Made by a program: the position numbers and the translations under genes
Source: Chrysomallon squamiferum
Taxonomy: Eukaryota; Mollusca; Gastropoda; Neomphalida; Peltospiridae
Reading direction: 5' to 3'
Assembly (NCBI GenBank): GCA_012295275.1
Contig: CM022671.1
Coordinates: 7,206,227 to 7,256,226 of the forward strand
Length of the DNA stretch: 50,000 nt
Notes under the pieces: model-generated
What the model was told of the DNA's origin: nothing
Seen by the model: only the letters and a program-made list of their open reading frames with translations
The model's database searches: none
Shown here: positions 37,731 to 48,656 of the stretch, piece by piece
Position numbering within the stretch: position 1 is the first letter of the stretch
Layout: each line of letters opens with the position of its first letter

Positions 37731-38532
37731 TCTTTCACTAAAACCGAGTCGGTGGATTTACACTGCACCTGTTAACAATTTAGATTATCGTCTGAGATGA
37801 ATGGCGCTGACCTTTGCCTCATAGAAGAATATTTATTTATGAAAACACTGATATCACTGACCCTTAAACTCACATCTATTTAGGAAGAGAGATTTTTATG
37901 TCAAGACGACTCAAATTACAGCCGTGGAAGAGTTTAATTATGGAAATCGTAATTAGACGTTTGCTGTTCAGTTAGAAAATTTAAATAATTTTCACATATG
38001 TATACGTACGAACGTACGAATATACATAGTTCGTGCATGCACACATACGTACATACATACATACATAGGTGCATATATACACACATACATATACATAACA
38101 TATATACATATATATATATGAGTGTAGTCAATTTAATGTTTCTCGCTATAGGGCTTGGTATTTTCTTATTACAAATGAAATATCCACTATTTAAAAGTTA
38201 CATGACAAGAAATGGGTTTCCTCTACCTGCAGAAACAACTTTCAGTACAATTTGTTAAAAAAAAATGTCTCTTGTGTGGTAGTTTTAAGGATCAAAAAGT
38301 GGGTGTGTTTTGCATTATAATGTAATGTAGTTACACTGGGACATTTCTTTGATCATTTATTTATTATTAGCAGAAAGGTGTTGAGTTGTCTCCTAATTTT
38401 CTTTTGTTATGCTAAGGTTTGTTTCAGTGAAAGAATTATCATTCTACACATCGTCACTGTGGAGTAACTGATTTGTGAAGATCGCGTTATTTTGAAAATG
38501 GATTCATATTTCCTGATACTAATTATCACTGA
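37731..38532. other. unique sequence with CATA/TA repeats
   Basis: A compound CATA/GTAC/TA microsatellite at about 37990-38120; the rest is AT-rich with no recognised gene. Confidence 0.55.
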
Positions 38533-39141
38533 ACCCCTCATAACATAGATAAACCTCCAGCTGAAGTTAAAAATGAAAAAACCACGAAAGTGACAAAGAA
38601 AACAGAGAGTGAAGATGGACCAACATCCTGAATAACTAGAAGGACTTAAGACAATGGATGCAGAAGTGAAGCAGTCAGAACGGGATAAAGACAAACAAGT
38701 AATAACCATTAAGGAAAAACAAAAGGAAGCAATGAAACGATGACTAATTTTGACAAAGTCGTTGCAGACGGGCAAAGTCTGAATAGGAAGGCAGGACAAT
38801 AGTACATATGAAAGCCAAGAACGATATAAAGTCTGTGACGCCTGCAGAAAAAAAAAAGAGTTAATAAGAAACTAAAGAGAGCATGATGCAATCGGGACAA
38901 TAAGGCATCCCCCTCAAAAAAAAAAAAAAAAAGAACGCGTGAAGGAAAAGTATCAGAAAAAAAAGAAAAAAAGAATTGGAAGTTACAGTTTAGAATGCTC
39001 TCACAAGATTCAATTGATTCTGCAAATGAGCCAGACTAGACATCAACTAGGACTAGACAAAACTTGTATTACCACAGGCAAAGAGTATTAACACGGATGC
39101 CAACATCAAGGGAGGGAACTTTTACTGTTAGACTGCGGTAA
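38533..39141 (+). pseudogene. decayed Lys/Glu-rich coding sequence, parent unknown
   Basis: Successive plus-strand pieces read as protein but in alternating frames with stops. 38533-38631 holds DKPPAEVKNEKTTKVTKKT and ESEDGPTS. 38636-38743, shifted by one base, holds DAEVKQSERDKDKQVITIKE. The stretch from 38746, back in the first frame, reads NFDKVVADGQSLNRKAGQ. 38923-39141 is one frame with a single TAG, with WKLQFRMLSQDSIDSANEPD before it and LTRMPTSREGTFTVRLR after it. The charged, helix-friendly composition suggests a coiled-coil or nucleolar-type protein, or a transposon ORF. Internal A runs (38837-38846, 38916-38932) could be slippage sites. Caution: the opposite strand has an uninterrupted 130-codon Ser/Phe-rich frame (38799-38407) without a proper ATG at its start. 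Confidence 0.4.
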
Positions 39142-39673
39142 AGGGACAAAAATATGGGATCGCCAGCATAAACATGTAAAAAAAATGTTAAAAAATAATA
39201 TTCATTAGATACAAAGATTGCTATGTACATAATCTAATCATAGTGACGAATGTTACACAAGGCATTGAACTGTCTAATTCACAAGCGTCCATTTTAAAAC
39301 GAAGGCAAACCATTATCTTCTGACCATTGTTTTGGTACATGTGACCATCATACTCTATTTTTTTTTTTTTTTTTTTTTTTAAAAAGAGCTAAAGATAAAT
39401 TGTTTAATGGTAGAACATTTTCCACTGCTGTTTTTTTACATAAGTATTTCATTTTTCGTGACTTCACATACAAACACACACACACACATTCACACACTCG
39501 CATACAATATACATGTATGTTCTTATAGACACTTTGAATGCAAATAATTTATTTCAAGTGTCGTTTCATCACAAGAACAAAACCAACAACGTGAAGAATA
39601 ATGCCAACAACATCAGCATCGACGACAATAATAATAGTAATAGTAATAATAAAAGTAATAGTAATAATAAAAT
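39142..39673. other. AT-rich sequence, no gene seen
   Basis: T run at 39359-39380 and CA units near 39474-39495. No gene is seen. Confidence 0.55.
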
Positions 39674-39805
39674 TAAAATAATAATAATAATAGTACTAAT
39701 AATAAATAAATAATAAAAATAATAATAATAATAGTACTAATAATAAATAAATAATAAAAATAATAATAATAACAGTACTAATAATAAATAAATAATAATA
39801 ATAGT
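39674..39805. repeat. 41-bp tandem repeat, three copies
   Basis: AGTACTAATAATAAATAAAT recurs at 39692, 39733 and 39774, within AAT-rich spacing of constant length. Confidence 0.85.
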
Positions 39806-39834
39806 TGATTACTGTTTAAACACGTTCTGTCTGG

Positions 39835-40335
39835 ACGGAACTAATTGCGAACGGCGGAAGATCGCTTCACGGTATTAACGATTTCAAATCATCTTGTGTT
39901 TGATCCTTCCGATTATTTCGCGCACGTTCTCTCACAAACAGCCATCTCGAGAAGTCTCGAGTGTGTCGTCTGCGGCGACGTTTGATCCGCTCACAAATCT
40001 TTGTTCGTCGATTTCCCAGCCACTCGGCTTCACCGTGGCTCGGGTTTGATAAAACTCTGTGAAGACGACAAGAATCACCGCGCTGCGCGGACATCAAATA
40101 ACGACGCTATTTCGCCACCCACCGCTGTCGAGTTAATCGTTTTGTAGCGAAGTGACAGCAGACTGTTACCCACGATTGATACATCGTGACGCGAACAACC
40201 GAGTCCTGCTAAACAACAAACATTACCGACACTTTAATCGGAGCGCCACCACCTGCAAAACAACAAGACCAGAGGGAGGCTGCAGTAATAATAACAGCGA
40301 GGCTGACCCCTGACGAGGTGACCTCGAAAGCAGAC
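39835..40335. other. CpG-rich, non-repetitive block of about 500 bp
   Basis: This is the densest CG-dinucleotide stretch in the right half of the window, with abrupt borders against AT-rich repeats. Open frames exist on both strands (minus 39867-40097, Arg-rich, 76 codons; a plus frame reading FDPSDYFAHVLSQTAISRS). None has a domain I can defend. It is most likely a promoter or enhancer, or an exon of an unidentified gene. Confidence 0.35.
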
Positions 40336-40903
40336 GAAAACCGCTTCATCCATGTTGTTCGTTTTCTTTATCTGTTGTTGTTTTTTTTTTTTTTGATTGT
40401 GGAAGGACAGTGGGATGTGCATCTTGATCGTTTTTTTTTTGTTTTTTTTTATGAGAGCAAAAATATGCCGCTATGAATTTCGCCCGATAACGAACTATTT
40501 CAGTGGCGATCTATACTTTTGTAGTTATGACACGTGACTTATTTACGACCTGGTATCTGCACGTGGATGCTTGTGCTCGAGCGCGTTATCTCTGAGTTCT
40601 GTAGCTTTGACCTTTGCTTCGTCCAGCTCTGCTTCATCATAAGGGCGCACCAAACCAGCTGATGTTCAGCGTCCAGCTTCTATCTTCCACTTTCCTCTGC
40701 GTTTTTTTAACTCGCTGCATTTCACACTCAGTTACCCAGATCCTGATAGCGAAGTGGTCTAATCAAACCACGTTCAGTTCAGACAGTCGGACAGTCGGAC
40801 AAATAGATGACTTATAGCGTACACGTGTCTAATATAAAGGTTCACAGGGTTGGTCCTTGGTTTCCACCATCTGCATATTCCTATGACTTACTGTGGACAG
40901 AAT
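40336..40903. other. unique sequence with regulatory-type motifs, no gene
   Basis: Contains CACGTG-type E-boxes near 40531 and 40560 and CTTTGACCTTTGC near 40606 (HNF4/TCF-like). A 67-codon plus frame 40614-40817 begins at a TTG and is not supported. Confidence 0.4.
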
Positions 40904-40983
40904 AATAATAATAATAATAATAATAACATGTGCGTGCGTGGTGTGTGTATATATATACTATGTACACATACACACACGAACAT

Positions 40984-41019
<36 letters not shown>

Positions 41020-41080
41020 CATTGGCATCTTAACCATCCTACATTCATGCATACATGCATCATATTTACATATATTAATC

Positions 41081-41136
<56 letters not shown>
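40904..41136. repeat. (AAT)n, (CA)n/(TA)n and (GA)n microsatellites
   Basis: AAT units 40902-40926, CA/TA units 40965-41019 and (AG)27 at 41082-41136. Confidence 0.93.
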
Positions 41137-41139
<3 letters not shown>

Positions 41140-41199
41140 CATAAACACTGTATTAACAACTCAATTACGTACTAAGACACACGCACTCATTCTGAACTT

Positions 41200-41541
41200 G
41201 AGAACCGATTCCCACACGCACACACACACTGCCAGCCCGACGTGCGAACGTACACGCGGACAAGCGAAACCATTCTTTGTCTGCACCGCACCGCGTTCAC
41301 CCCTGCACCAAGCCACCTACGCCAATTTGCACAGATAAACCTGGCTTCGTCAGCAAAACGACGAGCTCTTCAAAGATTACAAAGTGTTGCAAGTCGCAGC
41401 GTGGTAACAACGACTGCTTATGGACTGCGTGAGAATCAGAATCGCCTGTCTGTTGACGTTGGAAGCAAGTACGTCCAGTGCTTGTCCCGTGCACGGAAAA
41501 AATACAAAAAATACAAATTAAAAAAAAAAAATTATCGTTAA
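41200..41541. other. GC-richer block with competing open frames
   Basis: Three frames look protein-like. Plus 41242-41541 is 99 codons from a GTG, Arg/Lys-rich. A second plus frame ends at about 41433 and is Cys-rich (HPCTKPPTPICTDKPGF, then ITKCCKSQRGNNDCLWTA). Minus 41494-41297 is 65 codons. No splice sites or motif lets me choose. The six-cysteine plus frame would suit a small secreted peptide exon, but this is speculative. Confidence 0.2.
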
Positions 41542-41649
41542 ATTACACGATGTCTTTTTACGATCGTATCAGTCACTTCCGTTCAGAAATTGTTACAGCG
41601 AGGTTACAGGATATATCTGTCAAACTTGTTGGTAGACATGCATAGAGTG

Positions 41650-41860
41650 CATGTATGCATATATGCATAAACATATATACATGCATATATACAGACATGC
41701 ATATATACATAAGCATACATACGTAGATACAGACGTACATACATACAATCAGACAGACGTATATATAATACGCAGATACATAACACACATACATTCACAT
41801 ACAAACATACATACAGACACACATACGTATACGTATAATATATGTATAATGCATACACAC
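41650..41860. repeat. compound CATA/CAGA/ACGT-rich microsatellite
   Basis: CATA-type tetranucleotide units dominate. The Tyr/Cys/Met and His/Thr/Tyr frames on the two strands are artefacts. Confidence 0.9.
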
Positions 41861-41871
41861 ATAAGGTTTTC

Positions 41872-42056
41872 TTGATGGCCGAATCTTAACATCGTCGGCC
41901 TTCGGGGTGTGGGTGAATGGGTGCCATACGTTCCAGTCTCGTCAGTGGCATTTGACGTGATTTGTGAGGTCGTGATTGAACTTTGTCCTCCTGCGCCAGT
42001 GCGTTCCCGAATATTGTCTATGTACAGTCTAATCTGTGCATAAGACAGAGAATATT
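41872..42056 (+). mobile_element. tRNA-Ser-like SINE candidate
   Basis: GATGGCCGAATCTTAAC at 41874 resembles the GATGGCCGAGTGGTTAAGG start of tRNA-Ser genes (A box region). GTTCCAGTC near 41930 is a one-mismatch B box (GWTCRANNC). The segment is GC-richer than its surroundings, continues for about 110 bp of unrelated body and ends in ACATAAATACATACAT repeats, as SINEs do. The GGCCGA/TCGGCC pair at 41877-41900 forms a 6-bp stem. Confidence 0.35.
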
Positions 42057-42676
42057 CAAAATCCTAAAGTACATAAATACATACATACATCCGTCTGTCC
42101 GACCATGCATGGATGCTTACATACAAAGATGCATATGTGAATATACATATATTTAAAAACACAAACATACGTATATATATTTTTTATTTTACATGGATAT
42201 AGATGAAGGAATTAACGAGCACCTCATCATCATTGCTGTTACTATTGAAAGTGGTGGTAGTCATTTCTTTGTTCGTTTTCAATATTATCGCCATGATCAT
42301 TATAATCATCATCATCTCCATCATAATTATTACCACACTTCTATCACAATCATCATCGTCATCATTTGGATTATTATGTTGCTGTTGTTGTGGTTGTTAT
42401 TGTTGTTATTGTAGTCGATACATTCTTTATAACTATAACCAGGACGTCTGTTACTTGTTAATAATAATGAAAATATCAACAACATCAACAACAATAACAA
42501 TAATAATAACAACAGCAAAACAACAACAGCAACAACAACAATAATAATAAGAGCAACACTAATACTTTCACAACAATAACAACAAAATCAGTAACATGAT
42601 AATAACAAACAGAACGCACAATGTTTCCGTGTCACAGACAACATAAATACAATTTCAGACCATCTGCTGTAAACGC
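42057..42676. other. microsatellite-rich sequence
   Basis: CATA units near 42075-42180, ATC/GTT triplets at 42280-42412 and AAC/AAT triplets at 42476-42560. No gene is seen. Confidence 0.65.
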
Positions 42677-42937
42677 GTGTCTAGGTGGACCTACACGTGC
42701 ACACTTGAGAATCGACTACACCCAGCAGTTTATCGAAACGCACACGTGCATCAAACGTGTCCACCTGCTCTGAAAAACTCGTTCGTAAAACTCGGCAGTA
42801 AATTTCTTCTCCACGCTGTGTACAATTTGTACGATTTTGAAAACATAAAAATAAAAGAGCTTTGGAGACGAAAACTGATACGAAAACTCGATTACAAACA
42901 TCCAAACACTCACTCACATACATACATACGTACTTGA
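42677..42937. other. unique block with overlapping open frames
   Basis: A plus frame (42677-42937, 86 codons; NSFVKLGSKFLLHAVYNLYD is its most protein-like part) and a minus frame (42923-42681, 80 codons, eight cysteines) overlap almost exactly. Neither shows a domain or splice context. I cannot tell whether either is real. Confidence 0.2.
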
Positions 42938-43443
42938 CTCTTTATCTCTCGTGTTTACACACACACCTACATATTGACCTGCAGACGTCTTAATACTGGA
43001 AATTCCCGCCTGTTTTTCATTTTTTTTTTTTTTTTTTTCATTTCTCCTTGACACAGATTTTTGATGACCTTCAAAAAAATATTCTCCCGAACCATAAGTA
43101 ACATTTTAAAATAAAATTCAGATCCAGAAAGAGAAAAAAAATAAAAATACATTTTTAAACGTTTGTAAATGGAGCTGTAATGGTTCTTATATCTTTATAT
43201 CCGTTTAATACTGCATTTCAACTTAGCGTAGTGGTCTGGTCGATTTCTTATATTTCTAACAGTTAAGATGAAACCTAACATTAAGCTGCGGATATCAGTT
43301 AATATAGCTGTTTATATGTGTGGGTGTGTGTGTGCGCCGATAAATAATTTATTATATATATCCTCTCAGAAATTGTTATTTTACTAATTTCAAAACGGTA
43401 CAGCTGTGACCTAAAACAACACTTATTTTTCTTCTTTTCTTCA

Positions 43444-43484
<41 letters not shown>

Positions 43485-44219
43485 AAATTGTACAAATTTC
43501 TAACGTACCTGATTAACAACTTGTTCAAATTAAACTTGGTATTAATTGACTTTAACATGAAAAATATACACATCTGACGATACAACGCATCTATAAGTGT
43601 TAGAAAATTTATTTTATTTTATTGTTTTGGTTTTTTTTTTTTTTTGGGGTTTTTTTTTAACCAAGTTACAGGTGTGTGAATGAAAAAGATAATTTATACG
43701 ACACATTAACTGAGAAATTAATTTGATGTGTGGAACACTAAACAATTAAAGAATTACAAAACGTGTACCTAATGACATTATTTTAGTGATTTGTTCAGAA
43801 GATGGAAATATCCATGCACATAATGATTTTAAAAAGTTAAATACTTTAATATTAAAAAAAAAAAAAATTAAAAGAAAAAAAAAAAGATCTAAATGTTCAA
43901 GTTTATAAAAGGAAAAATAATAAAAAGGAAGAAATAATTTATCTAAAAATTCACGTTACCGTATACAAAACAATATAATTAAAAATACTATTAAGAAAAT
44001 CTGAATGTTCATGTACATGTATATAAAATAATAATAATAAAATTATTTTAAAAATTAATAATGATAATGATGCAAAGATCGAAACACTTATATACATTAA
44101 ATAATAACATTTAAAATACTAAAATTCAAGAGAAAAAAAACAAAAAACAAACAAACAAACAAACACACAAACAAGCATTTGTAATCCTCAACAGTGCCCC
44201 ATTATATTAGACTGGTCTT
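42938..44219. other. AT-rich intergenic sequence
   Basis: T runs (43019-43039, 43629-43659), (AAT)n at 43447-43483, A-rich 43850-43940. TAGCGTAGTGG near 43228 matches the tRNA A-box pattern TRGCNNAGYGG but lacks a correctly spaced B box. No gene is seen. Confidence 0.55.
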
Positions 44220-44560
44220 AATATTTTGTTTACAGAGAGGTCTTTTTACACGCGCTAAACACACAAATGTCTGCTGCATTTCCACAGATTTAACAACGGA
44301 TCGTTTAATACAAGTGCACCATTATTTTCTTCCGCCGCTGTGACTTAATGAACAACTGCAGTCGAGTGTTAAAAATGCACGGCTCCCGGATAATTAGTGG
44401 TCGCTTTTCAATGCAGTAACGAAGTGACGTAGCACCTCGCGGTGCTGTTCAGACGAACATCACAGAACGCCTATTTGGCGATTAGATGAAAAAGTACGGT
44501 AATGTGATAAAATACACAGACCACACACGTCTAATGTGAGTCATCATCGAGGTTTTATAA
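44220..44560. other. CpG-containing unique block, possible regulatory element
   Basis: Contains GGATAATTAG (homeodomain-type), a hairpin GCACC-TCGC-GGTGC near 44430, CGCC-TATTT-GGCG near 44468 and GTGACGTAG near 44424. No open frame of note. Confidence 0.3.
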
Positions 44561-44599
44561 TTACCATATCATTAACAAATACACAACATCAGTGGTTTC

Positions 44600-45045
44600 A
44601 GCCCGTACTGTAATTACTACTACCACCACTGTCACTACCATAATACTATTACTACAGCTACTGTTACTACCACTACTGTTGTTACTACAGCTACTATTTT
44701 TGTGAATATTTTTACAATTACTGCTACAGCTAGTGTTACTACGACTACTATTGCTATTGGTATGATTGCCAGTACAAGTGCTACATCTACTACTGCTACT
44801 GATACTATTATTTCTACTATTATTTTTACTACTACTACCACTCTACTGTTTCTAAGTCCACAACTTGTACTACCACGATCACTAAAGTCACTACTGCTAT
44901 TACGGTTGATATTAATTATGATACCATACCACCACAACCACTACCACTACTACTACTACTACTACAACTACTACTATTACTACGGCCACCATTATAACTA
45001 TTTCTGTAAATTACTATTAATACTAATACTACTACTCCTTTTGTT
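44600..45045. repeat. degenerate (ACT)n-type trinucleotide array, about 440 bp
   Basis: Imperfect ACT/ACC/ATT triplets run across the whole stretch. The resulting Thr/Ile-rich plus frame (44702-45070) and Val/Ile-rich minus frame (44937-44635) stay open because the repeat is triplet-periodic. Confidence 0.88.
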
Positions 45046-45539
45046 TGTTTGTCTGAGGTGTTTTATTTAATTTATTTATCTCTTCTTTTCTTTTTTTTTT
45101 TTTTGTTGTTGTTTTTGTTCTATTACTACTACTATAATCACTACTAATATTACACTGCTGATTTCAAAATATTAAACGATTATCAAAATACATCAATCTA
45201 CGTCAACACGATATAGGATCCTAAATAGAGTTGCATGACGTCATCTAAACACACACACACAGAGATCAAAAATGTTTATTTTTTCTTTCATCTGATAGGC
45301 GTTCTATTTTGAGGTACCTCATAGTTTAGAATTAAAGATCAAAAGCATACCGTATTAAGAACACATTTTCAAGATAGTTTTGGAAAATTAAAACAAACAA
45401 AAAAACACCCCCCAAAAAAACAACCCTAAATAATCTTAAGGAAGATTACACCTTACTAATTAAAAACCTAGCTAAGAAGCGATCCTAAAACCCATCAATC
45501 TAAAGGGCAAAGTTTAACCACTTCACAGAAAGAACTATC
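45046..45539. other. AT-rich sequence with a 12-bp palindrome
   Basis: TGAGGTACCTCA at 45310-45321 is a perfect palindrome. T run near 45091-45104. No gene is seen. Confidence 0.55.
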
Positions 45540-45700
45540 TCTCACACACACCGCTATCTGCGACCAGAGCAAGCCGCCACGTGACCCCACCCCCCCGGGC
45601 TGCCTGCTCGGCTCGGCTCGAGAAGATCGTGCTCCGAATCTCGGCTCGGGTTTGTTTTCGCAAGAAAAACTTAAAATAAAGCAGCCATTTCACGACCGGG
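45540..45700. promoter_or_regulatory. GC-rich block with E-box, possible promoter
   Basis: GCCGCCACGTGACCCC includes a CACGTG E-box, next to CCACCCCCCCGGGC and three GGCTCG/CGGCTC repeats near 45610-45650. This is the most GC-rich 100 bp in the right third of the window. No TATA box or adjacent coding exon is seen. Confidence 0.3.
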
Positions 45701-45813
45701 TTATAATCTAATCGTTTATTTCATATGGTGCTGATTTGCAGTCAGAGAAGTGTGTGGTACACTGTGTTCTCTTTGCTGAGAAGATTTCTCAGGGCAATAA
45801 AACCGTGTCTTCA

Positions 45814-46064
45814 TTTTTTTTTTTTTTTTTTTTTATTTTTTTTTTTTTTTTTTTATTATTATTTTATTTTTTTTTTTTTTTTCTGTGTCTAGTGTCTGAC
45901 TGATGACAGAGACAGACAAACAAGAGTTCATCGCGAGATACATTCCAGCAAATCTTTTTGTACTAAATCCACTTTTCGTTTTGGGTTTGTCAGTTTTGTA
46001 AGTTTAAGCCGTAGGTAGAGTAGCTTAGTGGTTTGAATTTAAAAAAAAAAAAAAAAAAAAAAAA
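45814..46064. other. poly-T and poly-A runs flanking unique sequence
   Basis: T-rich tract 45814-45883 and A run 46040-46064. Just before the A run, TAGCTTAGTGG (about 46020) is an exact A-box match, which may mark a truncated SINE or be chance. Confidence 0.5.
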
Positions 46065-46799
46065 TTCTTTTGGGTGATGGGACCCGCAAGATCGATCTTC
46101 CAAATTTCCGCTTTTTGGGTTATTGCTGGATTTTTTTTTTTTTTTATGTTCGTGGATTTTTCTTTCCTGTTTACGGGAAGGTGCTCAGGAAAGGAGTGTC
46201 CCTGCTTAAAACGTAATAAACTTTATGGTTGTCGACGGTTTCCTCTCTTATATTACCGCTATTTAAATTTCCATGTTTGTACAGTTAATGCGTATTGATT
46301 TCAAGATATAAAATATAAAAAAAAGATGTTTATAGATTTCATTGTTATAATATTGTTACTGTACGTAACCGAAAAAGAAAAGAAAAAAAAAGAAAGAAAA
46401 AAAATAACAATTAAATTTATATTGTAAACAAATATTTAATACGTACGCACGCACGCACACACACAGAATACATTGATATACAAACTTTTATCTTTTTACT
46501 GTAAGCTAAAAATAGTTTTAAAGAAAATTAAATTAAGCAAAAAAAATCAAATGTCTATATATATAGTCTACGACATTTACGGAAATAAGAATTAACTTTA
46601 GAAAAGAAAAGAAAAAAAAAAGAAAATAGTCTGCGACTTATACGGAAATAGCTACTTCCAGTTCCGCTTATGTCGGAATTTGGGTTCTCGTTTCTCGTAC
46701 CACAGACATTTCCTCGTTCGGGGATCACACAGAAAACGACCGCAGATTTGACTGAATTTCCTGTCTGTAGTTGATTACGTCAAATAGCTGCTGTGTACA
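46065..46799. other. unique AT-rich sequence, no gene seen
   Basis: A 74-codon plus frame at 46074-46298 is interrupted by a T run and unsupported. The part at 46640-46790 is less AT-rich and contains ETS-like CTTCC and TTTCCTG strings. Confidence 0.45.
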
Positions 46800-46802
46800 T
46801 TG

Positions 46803-47162
46803 TTGTATTTATTATGCACCGAACGTAGCTGCACACAAAACTGTTGTGAAGTTACGCAAACGTTTATAAACAGGAAATATTCAGAATTGAATATTTCCTT
46901 TTCCTTTTGTAATTGGAATCATTTCCCGTTCATAACACGCGCTCTGTGCTCGAATGTTGATATGTTTATATCACGTATACTTGTTTACACGGACATTTAC
47001 GATACCAGAATATGCAGTTATGAGGACACGTGTGTATTACGTCACAACTATCTGTGTATGACCTTATGTCGTTTGGTAAAAAAAAAAAAAAAAAAGAAAG
47101 AAAAAAAAAGAACAGATCCATATCTGATTAATGATAACTTAATTATTATGTCCGACATCTGA
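46803..47162 (+). CDS. uncertain Cys-rich open frame, about 119 codons
   Basis: The frame runs from about 46803 to the TGA at 47160-47162 without an ATG in its first half. It has ten cysteines, including RSCTQNCCEVTQ, and RICSYEDTCVLRHNYLCMTL before an A-run-encoded Lys stretch. A GTAAAA donor-like site follows the last cysteine. The composition could fit a secreted Cys-rich exon, but no acceptor, signal peptide or known spacing supports it. Confidence 0.18.
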   Translation: MYLLCTERSCTQNCCEVTQTFINRKYSELNISFSFCNWNHFPFITRALCSNVDMFISRILVYTDIYDTRICSYEDTCVLRHNYLCMTLCRLVKKKKKKKEKKRTDPYLINDNLIIMSDI

Positions 47163-48009
47163 ATTCGAGAGTGTTTACTAAATATCCAATTTGTGTTATC
47201 GGCTTTTTCAAATATTAGTATAAATAAAATAATGATTATATTTGCAGTTCCTTTTGAGGTTCTTTAAGTGATAAAATATATTTATTATTAAATTTTTGTT
47301 TATGTTTGTTTAAATATACACACCTGTTTATATAAAGTCTAAAACTCGGGAATTAGATCACTGATTGCAAGTCTCGACCGCAATATTACAGACATACACC
47401 TTATGTACAGTAAAGGCGCCAATAGTTGGCTTGAAGGAATTCATACACCCCCACACACACACACACACACACAGTGACACACTGACAAAATTAATAATAA
47501 AAAAATGAAAAAGTAAATTGTATATCAATCGTGTGTTTACAGTTTCGTGACAGCAGTGAAGATTATTTCCGAAAGATACACATCTTGTTTGCAAACGTGT
47601 ATAATATATACACTCAGACACACCCCCACATACAGATAGATTGATAGATAGATAGAAAGATAGACAGATGCACATACACACTTCTTTATACAACGTTTGC
47701 GTGTGAAACCATAACCAGATTGCATCATTTTCTTACCTACAGCGTCAGTTCAGGCCTAGAGAGAAACATGAACTAAATCATTCATTTATTATTCGAAACG
47801 TCAAACGTGTTATGACTTTCTGATACTAACGCAAATCCGATTTAAGCTTTAACCGTTTGTTTTAACTAGAAAGTTTTCCAAGATATGAACGGGTGGGGAG
47901 AGTGATATATATTGGGACTCATCCATTAATTGCTCTTGCTTGACTGCTGGTAGAATTTACTGAGGTATTTGATTCACACGAACTAAATGGTCTGATAAAC
48001 AAAACTAGC
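47163..48009. other. AT-rich sequence with CA and GATA repeats
   Basis: CA units at 47450-47474 and GATA units near 47635-47665. The minus frames at 47358-47728 are repeat-driven. No gene is seen. Confidence 0.55.
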
Positions 48010-48250
48010 TAAACCCGGTTAGTGTCCACATTTCCGTTAATTCGCTGTTTGCATGCAACGACAGCGACGTCATTCACATGGTCGGAATCGGGTCAGCTAT
48101 TAATGTGATACTTAAAAATGTTTTCCTGACAATCCCCGTCTCTGAAGGGATCGCGGCTTAAACTGTTTGTCGACTAATTATTGCAGGTCCGTGGTATCAG
48201 AACACCGGGAAAATGTGTGTTTTTTGTCGTAGCTGGCCTGCTAAATAACC
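48010..48250. other. CpG-containing unique block, possible regulatory element
   Basis: Includes TTTGCATGCAAC (octamer-like), GCGACGTCATTC (CRE-like), GTCGACTAATTATTGCAG (homeodomain-type site) and a CpG-rich 3' part. No supported frame. Confidence 0.3.
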
Positions 48251-48269
48251 TTTATCCTGATCTATGTTG

Positions 48270-48555
48270 AGATCACACACACACACACACACACAGACAC
48301 ACATACACACACACAGACACAAACACACAGACACACATACACACATACACACAGACACACAGACATACACAAAGATACCATACAAAACACACACGCAGAC
48401 ACAAGCACTCACAGACGTACATATACACAGACACACACACACACACATACACACAGACACACACATAGACACAGACATACACACAGATACCATACAAACA
48501 CACACACACAAACACAAGAACACACACACACAGAGACATACACACATATATACAC
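48270..48555. repeat. (CA)n-rich compound microsatellite, about 285 bp
   Basis: CACA, CAGACA and CATACA units, with the string AGATACCATACAAA occurring twice (about 48374 and 48484). This suggests an internal duplication of about 110 bp. Cys/Val and His/Thr frames are artefacts. Confidence 0.92.
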
Positions 48556-48656
48556 AGCGACTTTAGAGAGAATAATAAGTATATATAAATATAAAGTAAG
48601 TAAAAAGCTTAGAGCGCTTTTGAAACCTATTATGATACAGTTTTTTTATGTACAAT

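Noticed and set aside
39893-39990. A plus-strand frame ending SLECVVCGDV, like the start of a nuclear-receptor DNA-binding domain (CVVCGDK).
   Set aside because: A stop follows at once, the GTTTGA after it is a poor donor, and none of the remaining zinc-finger residues is present nearby. Six matching residues can be chance.
42330-42544. Poly-Leu and Gln-rich frames.
   Set aside because: Derived from GTT/AAC trinucleotide repeats.
44702-45070. 122-codon Thr/Ile-rich frame.
   Set aside because: It follows a degenerate ACT trinucleotide repeat that avoids stops in some frames on both strands. Codon and residue patterns are the repeat's own.
46015-46040. TAGCTTAGTGG, an exact A-box match suggesting a tRNA gene.
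   Set aside because: No B box or cloverleaf follows; an A run begins about 15 bases later. At most a SINE fragment. The same applies to TAGCGTAGTGG near 43228.
48197-48566. Cys/Val-rich and His/Thr-rich frames of 90-116 codons.
   Set aside because: Both are frames of a (CA)n compound microsatellite.
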